A DNA stretch of 64,000 bases from Fennellomyces sp. T-0311 (Eukaryota; Mucoromycota; Mucoromycetes; Mucorales; Lichtheimiaceae): the NCBI GenBank assembly GCA_025266875.1, contig JALLLT010000053.1, positions 222,847 through 286,846 on the forward strand. Reading direction: 5' to 3'. Made by a program: the position numbers and the translations under genes. The notes below the pieces were generated by a model. The model was not told the DNA's origin, made no database searches, and worked only from the letters and a program-made list of their open reading frames with translations. Below are positions 58,451-64,000 of this stretch, one piece after another. How positions within the stretch are numbered: position 1 is the first letter of the stretch; every line of letters begins with the position of its first letter.

Positions 58451-61357
58451 CTAACGTCTTAAGCGTTTGCTTCTTCTGGGAGTGTTTGTATCATCGTTTG
58501 TGCGTTTGTTACTACCGCCGTTATACGTTCGCTTGGTACGTGTTGTAGTCGTGCTTTGACCTGCGGAGGTTGCTTTCTTTGGTGTGCTACCAACCCTTTC
58601 CCAGTACTTTGCTATTGGCTGAGGACTATTGAATGACTCTGGCGGTTCCCAGGTATCGTCCTTTGGTTCATAGCCTTCCCATCTAACCCGGTATTTATAA
58701 TTTCCAGGTGCCAGCTCTCTGTGGTCTACGATTGATTGAACTGTGTAGTATTTGCCATTCTTTTCAAAAAGATCACTGACATTCACTAGTTCATCGTGTG
58801 AGACGAGTTTTAGCTGTGATGGTGCATAGTTTCTGGATGCGAGTAGTCCTTGTTCGTCTCTTAGGACATAAGAACCACCTTTGGTTTCCCTTACTACGGT
58901 GTATGGTCCTTCATAGCGTGGATCCATTTTGTTACCGCGCAATTCGTCTTTTATCATCACTGTGCTACCAGGCTCGAATTTGACTAACCTATATTTGGTG
59001 TCATGTTTACCCTTCTTCATTGCGTCATATGCTTTTGTCCTTTCTGCAATAGCCGGAAAGACAGTCTTCTCCATCAGCTCTATACGTTCCTTCAGCTCTT
59101 TTTCTGTTAGGCTTCTTGGAATCGTTTCTTGGCTGTAATTTTGGAAGCCGTTCATTGCTCGGTTATACATTAAGGCAAATGGTGTCGAACCATGTCTGTT
59201 GGCGACCTTATTGTTGAGAAATAATTGCGTACTTTTCACGTATAAATCCCAATCTTTGGTTGCGCCTTTAACGCACTTACGGATGACGTTTAACGTTGTT
59301 TGTACATAACGTTCTGCGACTCCGTTGGCTCTAGGATGATAGGGTGTAGATAAACGATGATCGAATCCGGATGATTTGCTTAACTTGTTCATAAGTTGAT
59401 TTGCAAATTCTTTGCCATTGTCGGATTGTAGATATCTTGGAAAACCATAATCGCAAAAGGTGTTTATAACTGCTTGTACGACTGTATCTGATGTTTTATC
59501 AGGTATTGCCTGCAAGATGCAGAAACGCGTGCATATATCAACCATAACTAGTAAGTAGTTGTTGCCTTTATGACTTGTAGGAAAGCCGCTGGCTAGGTCA
59601 ATGGCCCAATGATCACCAGGGTAAAACGCATGTATAGGGCGTATAGGATGATACCCTGTTTTTGTAATATTAAAGCGTTGACATTCTGGGCAGCATTTCA
59701 CAATATGTGCTGCTTCTTTGTACATGTTGTTCCATCTTAAGCCATCGTTTTGGATTGACTTAACCATTGCTTCTGCTCCAAAGTGTCCAAATGCGTGTGC
59801 TTTGAGTAACAACTCTTTACGGTCGTGTTCGGGAGGTACGAAGTATGCATCGTTTATATCATCCCACTCTTCGCAATCGGTATCTTTGTCAAGCGTTTGT
59901 TTTACCTCGATTTTGTTAATGGTAACAGAGGTGTTTGAACTTTGCTGAGTAATATCACCCCCTTCCAGCTCTTTTTCAGTGGGAAAAAGGCGTGAAAGCT
60001 GATCAGGTAGGATGTTGTCTAGTCCTGGTAGGTGAATAACTTCGAAAGTGTATTCGAGCAATGTGTCCAACCAATTTATCATCATTGCGTTTGCAATTTT
60101 CTGCGTGTTTAAATAAACTAACGCTTTGTGATCGGTGTATAGGGTAAATGGTTTTCCCCATAGGAACTTGTGGAACTTTTGTAATGCGAAAACTACAGCA
60201 AGAAGTTCTCTTTTTGTACATCCGTAATTGCGTTCGCTAGGAGATAGTGCTCTTGCCATAAAACCAATGTGCCGTGTCTCATCATTGATGACTTGATAAA
60301 GTACAGCTCCTATCCCTACCTGCGACGCATCACATGCCACATGGAATGGATGTCTGGTGTCAGGATAGCATAAAATTGGTGCTTGCAATAAAACGCACTT
60401 TAAACGCTCAAAGCATTGTTCTTCAGTGTTTGACCATAGTTTATCCAGTGAACCTGCATGACGAAGGCGATCAAGGGGTGCAGTAAGGTCTGCTGCCTTG
60501 GGAATAAATTCCCGGAAGTAGTTGATTACCCCAAGAAATCTTTGGATGTCTTTGCCTGTTTTAGGCTTAGGCCACTCCTGTATATTACTGACTTTTCTTG
60601 TATCAAGAAATCGTCCAGCTTTGGATACGCAAAATCCTAGGAGGTATACTGATTCTTGTGCAAAGTGACATTTCTCAACATTGAGTATCAGGTTTACCGA
60701 TGTTAATCTGTCAATGATAGTGGAGACGTGTTCGGCATGCTCTTCAATGTTCTTACTGAACACAATAACGTCATCAACGAAATTGAGTACATAAGGTAAA
60801 GTGCATATGGCTGCCATACATCTGCTGAAGACGCTTGATATCGGTTTCAAACCATAGGGACAGGCCCTAAATTGGTACTGTTGATGATGTCCTTCAGGAT
60901 GAAAGGCTGTTTTCATACGATGTGGCTCGTAAATCTCAAATTGCATAAATGCGGCTTTAAGATCAAGACACGTATAAATAGCAGAACCTTCCAACATATG
61001 AAATATGGTAGATACCAAAGGTATAGGATATCGATCGACGTTTAGCAGTAAGCCATTGATGTGCCTAGGATCCAAAACGGGCCTCTTGGTGGTGTACTGG
61101 CCAGTAATGGGGTCCTTTTTAGGCGCAAGTGTCAAAGGAGAATTCCAACCCGTTTGCACAGGTGCAATTTCGATAATTCCATCAGCTAACCATGTTTCGA
61201 TCTGCTTATCGATGATTTCTTTGTATGCGATGGGTAATGGATATTGTCTACGGTGCGAAACTACACCTTCAGGTGTGTCGATCCTTACTACAGATTCAGG
61301 AAGAGTGCAAAAAGAATTCTTTGGTATTTGTGCGTTGCGATCAATGCTCGGTTGCAC
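58451..61357 (-). CDS. Inner chromovirus Pol: RT, RNase H, integrase, chromodomain
   Basis: About 968 codons. RT: LNSPLTLAPKK-like start (GWNSPLTLAPKKDP), YTCLDLKAAFMQFEI, FRACPYGLKPISSVFSR and the catalytic FVDDVIVFS. RNase H: FHVACDASQVGIGAVLY and TDHKALVY. Integrase: zinc part (HAFGHFG..., CPECQRF), D in DHWAIDLA, D in SDNGKEF, E in NGVAERYVQ. Chromodomain: YRVRWEGYEPKDDTWEPP. A basic nuclear-signal-like tail ends it (RRSKRLRR). The main frame is open from RT to the end. The link to protease upstream passes through a different frame (about 61608-61357), so this copy has at least one frame change there beyond the expected Gag-Pol one. Confidence 0.9.
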   Translation of the reverse strand: MQPSIDRNAQIPKNSFCTLPESVVRIDTPEGVVSHRRQYPLPIAYKEIIDKQIETWLADGIIEIAPVQTGWNSPLTLAPKKDPITGQYTTKRPVLDPRHINGLLLNVDRYPIPLVSTIFHMLEGSAIYTCLDLKAAFMQFEIYEPHRMKTAFHPEGHHQQYQFRACPYGLKPISSVFSRCMAAICTLPYVLNFVDDVIVFSKNIEEHAEHVSTIIDRLTSVNLILNVEKCHFAQESVYLLGFCVSKAGRFLDTRKVSNIQEWPKPKTGKDIQRFLGVINYFREFIPKAADLTAPLDRLRHAGSLDKLWSNTEEQCFERLKCVLLQAPILCYPDTRHPFHVACDASQVGIGAVLYQVINDETRHIGFMARALSPSERNYGCTKRELLAVVFALQKFHKFLWGKPFTLYTDHKALVYLNTQKIANAMMINWLDTLLEYTFEVIHLPGLDNILPDQLSRLFPTEKELEGGDITQQSSNTSVTINKIEVKQTLDKDTDCEEWDDINDAYFVPPEHDRKELLLKAHAFGHFGAEAMVKSIQNDGLRWNNMYKEAAHIVKCCPECQRFNITKTGYHPIRPIHAFYPGDHWAIDLASGFPTSHKGNNYLLVMVDICTRFCILQAIPDKTSDTVVQAVINTFCDYGFPRYLQSDNGKEFANQLMNKLSKSSGFDHRLSTPYHPRANGVAERYVQTTLNVIRKCVKGATKDWDLYVKSTQLFLNNKVANRHGSTPFALMYNRAMNGFQNYSQETIPRSLTEKELKERIELMEKTVFPAIAERTKAYDAMKKGKHDTKYRLVKFEPGSTVMIKDELRGNKMDPRYEGPYTVVRETKGGSYVLRDEQGLLASRNYAPSQLKLVSHDELVNVSDLFEKNGKYYTVQSIVDHRELAPGNYKYRVRWEGYEPKDDTWEPPESFNSPQPIAKYWERVGSTPKKATSAGQSTTTTRTKRTYNGGSNKRTNDDTNTPRRSKRLRR
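59955..59968 (-). other. Internal polypurine-like tract in inner pol
   Basis: On the minus strand CTGGAAGGGGGTGA, between RNase H and integrase. Shares a 12-base core (CTGGAAGGGGGT) with the 3' polypurine tract at 58413-58428. Confidence 0.5.
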
Positions 61358-61868
61358 AATCTTAAAGAAATTCTCACGCTCTGTGACCGTGCCATATGGG
61401 AGCAGTTGGGTACTGGCAAATCATTCACTTTTTCGTCCTTATTTTTCGGTTGTGAATGCCAAGATGTTGCTAATCCTGTAATGCCAATGTGGAGTTTGGG
61501 CATTAAATCCCTACCAATGGTAATTGGTGAGTCTCCTGCGAGTTGCATAACGAAGAAGTTGTGTTTGATGTCTAAAACGCGTTTTCCGTTGTCATATAAC
61601 AGTCTCACGTTTGGAACGTAGCCAAGTAATTCAGCAGTGCTGCCTTCTTGAGCTAAGGTAACTTGTATATCGTCTAAAACTCTTTATTGACCACTGTTTG
61701 TAACTCTAACTTTTCAACTAGTTCCGGTCTCACAAATGAATGTGATGCTCCTGTGTCAAGAAGACCAAGTATCTGTTCAGTCTGTACAGTGATAGGAACT
61801 TGAAGTGAGTCATCTGAAGTGTGTATTGCGTATGAGGTATATTTACCTGTAATATCCATCTTTGCCAT
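61358..61868 (-). CDS. Inner chromovirus protease region, frame-broken
   Basis: Aspartic protease of the retropepsin type with the active-site LLDTGASHSF in a frame (about 61868-61674) shifted from Gag, as is usual for a Gag-Pol shift. That frame stops at 61674-61676. The C-terminal protease part (SPITIGRDLMPKLHIGITGL) continues in a third frame (about 61665-61420), and RT then uses another. The two extra frame changes lie close to short A or T runs, so they could be real decay or indel errors in the assembly. Confidence 0.75.
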
Positions 61869-63409
61869 GTTACTGGCAGGAAAATCTCGTTCAAGATTGC
61901 TTCATCCCGCGCAGATGGTGTACGGCTTGTGTTTGACGGAGTGGAGGAGGAACCTGTGTTGACACGAATGCCACGGTTGTATATACTTGTACGCTGTTGT
62001 CTCTTCTGCTGCCTGTTGCCTTTTGCAGCTTCCATCTCTGGACACGAGTGTCCTCGGACGTACTGTTCTCGGCGGCAAAACCTGCAGAGGTTGTCATGTG
62101 CAACGGAGGAGGAGGAAGAGGAACTTGTAGCTTGTGTGAAGCTGTTGTTGCTACTGCGAGCATTGTCCTGCAGGCGCTGCATCACCTCTTGTTGCTTCTT
62201 GATGATGAAGCAGTCAGCCTTGGAATGGCTGCCTTTGGGGTGAAGCGGGCAATCGCCATATCTTGAACGTGTTGTAGGAGGAGCGCGACGAACGGATGAA
62301 GTTTGGTCATGTATTGCACGGCGTTTACCATTTGAACGGTGTTGCTCATGCGAACGACCAGGAGCGGACTTGATGAACTCTCCCAACGTTGTGATTACGA
62401 GCTGCGAAACTTGATGGATGTCATCGGAGATGTCTGCATCCTCGCGACGTACTACCACAGGAAGGACCTTGTCGATGACCTCGTCGGTCAGGGAGCACAA
62501 ATACTCAAGCACCAGGTTTTGGTCGTTGGTGCGACCTGCCTCAGTTGCGGCCTCGACCCATCGTTCAGTGTATGTGGCAATGGATTCGCCTTCTTGAAAT
62601 CGCATGTCATAATGCTCTCTGTACTTGTAGAAAGCGTAGAATGGATGGCCATGCTTCTTGTTGATTTCGACACATGCTTGGCTCCAGGTGAGTTCCTTGT
62701 CGGCCAGGTTTCTCTTGAACCAATTGATTTGCGAGTTGTCCAGGCACACCCAAAACAAACGTTCCCAGTGGGCATCAATGGGGAGTAGGCTATGGCTTCG
62801 GAGTTGTCCTTCAAAAGCATCCATAAACGAACGGACGGAGTCATGCACAGGCTTGTTTGGGTTGCGAAGTGGTCCACCACGGAACTGCAAAGCAGGGAGA
62901 TCCTTGGGAACAATGGTGCTTTGCTTGAGTTGCACTGCAACTTCTGCTGGTTCTTGTTGTGAGCGTGTGCTCAATGCTGCCATGGTTTCTTGGTGGGCTT
63001 TCCAAGCCTCCAATGCGTTGCGATGTGCTTCTTGTAGCTGTGCACGGACATCAGCTGACACACTGTCGGCATTGTAGAAATCTTGTGCTGCTTTTTCCAA
63101 ACGAGCTCGAAGGACTGAGTCGGCGTTGGCCTTGGTTACAACACACTCAGCATGGTATGTACTTGGTGTCAGTACTCGATCTTGATGCTGCTGTGCTGCT
63201 GATTGTTGCTGAGTTGCTTGTTGCTGAGTTGTTTGTTCTTGGACGTTCACCAAATTTGGAATATTCGAGTCCGCTTGTTGCACAACACCCTGGGCGGAGC
63301 TGGTCTGTGCCATGACATTGCTGACACTCTCGGTTTCGGTTTCGATTTCCATGTCTTCGCTACGGTCATCACCACGGGAAAGACGCTCGATTTCGGAATG
63401 TTGGCTCAT
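61730..63409 (-). CDS. Inner chromovirus Gag
   Basis: About 559 codons from ATG 63409. An acidic, glutamine-rich N-terminal part (runs such as QQQATQQQSAAQQ) precedes a capsid-like helical domain (VCLDNSQINWFKRNLADKE, YDMRFQEGESIATYTERWVE, LVLEYLCSLTDEVIDKV). A Cys/His motif near the end, C-x2-C-x8-H-x-C (CRFCRREQYVRGHSC), takes the place of the classical C-x2-C-x4-H-x4-C knuckle, so nucleic-acid binding may use a modified finger. Its last about 45 codons overlap the protease frame, which suggests programmed frameshifting for Gag-Pol. Gag forms the particle for reverse transcription. Confidence 0.85.
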   Translation of the reverse strand: MSQHSEIERLSRGDDRSEDMEIETETESVSNVMAQTSSAQGVVQQADSNIPNLVNVQEQTTQQQATQQQSAAQQHQDRVLTPSTYHAECVVTKANADSVLRARLEKAAQDFYNADSVSADVRAQLQEAHRNALEAWKAHQETMAALSTRSQQEPAEVAVQLKQSTIVPKDLPALQFRGGPLRNPNKPVHDSVRSFMDAFEGQLRSHSLLPIDAHWERLFWVCLDNSQINWFKRNLADKELTWSQACVEINKKHGHPFYAFYKYREHYDMRFQEGESIATYTERWVEAATEAGRTNDQNLVLEYLCSLTDEVIDKVLPVVVRREDADISDDIHQVSQLVITTLGEFIKSAPGRSHEQHRSNGKRRAIHDQTSSVRRAPPTTRSRYGDCPLHPKGSHSKADCFIIKKQQEVMQRLQDNARSSNNSFTQATSSSSSSSVAHDNLCRFCRREQYVRGHSCPEMEAAKGNRQQKRQQRTSIYNRGIRVNTGSSSTPSNTSRTPSARDEAILNEIFLPVTWQRWILQVNIPHTQYTLQMTHFKFLSLYRLNRYLVFLTQEHHIHL

Positions 63410-63452
63410 GGTAAGGTAGGTAAAAGCAAATCGGGTTATTCAAAGATAAAAA

Positions 63453-63885
63453 TGAAGTGAATCAACGGTACAAAGAATGAAAAGAGACTTATAAAAGTAT
63501 CTTTGAAGTTTCGGATATGCTTTATTGAATGCAACGCTCTATGCTTTTATATCTTTTGTGTATTGAATCAGCGATGGCAGTTTAGATAGTGTTTCGTCTT
63601 CAGAATCGCCTGAATGGATAGAGGACGTATAGGATCCTTTCCTTTGTTCTGATCATGCGGATCTGAGGATGTCTTTGACATCCGCCATGCAGTGTAATGA
63701 CCGCATTGCTATATTGGAGTCAATTCCATGTCCTGTTGAGTTTATCCCATTCGTTCATACGGTGTAATTCTTAATCCGTGTAGACAAGATACTATGTAAG
63801 TACACTTCGTGATGATGTTGAACCGATATGTGTTATCCGATAGGAAATATCTTCTATTATTATCATCTGTGGTTGTTTCACCACA
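63453..63885 (-). repeat. 5' LTR of inner chromovirus
   Basis: 433 bp, the same length and, by eye, the same sequence as 57980-58412. Followed on the minus strand by TTTTTATCTTTGAATAACCC where the primer-binding site should lie; I do not recognise a tRNA match. Confidence 0.92.
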
Positions 63886-63890
63886 AATAA
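63886..63890. repeat. 5-bp target duplication of the inner LTR element, right
   Basis: AATAA, equal to 57975-57979. Confidence 0.9.
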
Positions 63891-64000
63891 CATGTTTTCG
63901 ATGTTCTTCCATATTGGAGCTAAAGATCACCAGATCATCGACAAACACAGCAGTAAAATCTTGAAGATCGCGGGTCAAGGTTACCATGCAGCGTTGAAAC
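63886..64000 (-). CDS. Outer chromovirus reverse transcriptase, upstream fragment
   Basis: Encodes the RT active-site segment (FTAVFVDDLVIFSSNMEEHRK) of the outer element and runs off the window. It is the direct continuation of the RT cut at 57979: one side of the inner insertion ends after EEHRKHV, the other starts with IEVLKRL. Only this short piece is visible. Confidence 0.85.

Larger units (their letters stand above)
57980..63885 (-). mobile_element. Complete inner Ty3/gypsy chromovirus (5.9 kb)
   Basis: A full-length LTR retrotransposon in minus orientation with 433-bp LTRs, Gag, protease, RT, RNase H, integrase and chromodomain. It sits inside the RT gene of another chromovirus and has an AATAA duplication. 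The LTRs read as identical by eye, which points to very recent insertion. The protease-to-RT junction has frame changes (see the Gag and Pol entries), so this copy may not be able to move by itself. Confidence 0.93.

Noticed and set aside
61005..61481. 158-codon plus-strand frame in the inner retroelement
   Set aside because: Antisense of the RT region; no independent features.

Overview
The window looks like nuclear DNA of an early-diverging filamentous fungus, most likely Mucoromycota (Mucorales-like). Genes are split by many short GT-AG introns (mostly 45-80 nt), housekeeping proteins are fungal in type, and the transposons are Ty3/gypsy chromoviruses. A recognisable NELF-C/D subunit is present, a protein lost from yeasts. 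No prokaryotic operon structure is seen, and I recognised no rRNA gene or CRISPR array. I saw no tRNA gene either, but I could not run a tRNA model.

Left part (1-8.3 kb) is dense: the 3' half of NELF-C/D, a type II membrane glycosyltransferase joining a degenerate GT8-like half to a GT64 half, the AAA+ helicase RVB2, a GPI-anchored KRE9/KNH-type wall protein on the minus strand, and a 69-residue protein with strong codon bias. From 9.1 to 16.2 kb the DNA is gene-poor. Then come a RhoGEF (DH-PH), a small Ecl1-like zinc protein and a tandem pair of single-C2-domain genes (21.5 and 23.5 kb) that share promoter and 3' UTR blocks.

The middle (26-36 kb) holds MAM33/p32, an unassigned multi-pass membrane protein with a coiled coil, an unassigned 327-residue protein, DENND6 and, divergently, DRE2/anamorsin. 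At 37.8-38.9 kb lies a fold-back transposon with long inverted arms and a perfect 9-bp target duplication, which suggests a Mutator-like element. An MFS anion:cation symporter, a glutaryl-CoA dehydrogenase and a CK1-like kinase follow.

The right end is transposon-rich. A second MFS gene (49.9-54.5 kb, minus) is split by a 2658-bp element with 33-bp terminal inverted repeats and a TTA duplication. That element carries a single multi-exon gene (coiled coil, acidic stretch, AT-hook) with no visible transposase. From 55.5 kb to the end a chromovirus is interrupted within its reverse transcriptase by a second, complete chromovirus with LTRs that read as identical (433 bp) and a 5-bp target duplication. 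The genes are mostly unrelated housekeeping and signalling genes. What ties parts of the window together is local duplication (C2 pair) and transposon insertion (two nested events and one fold-back element).
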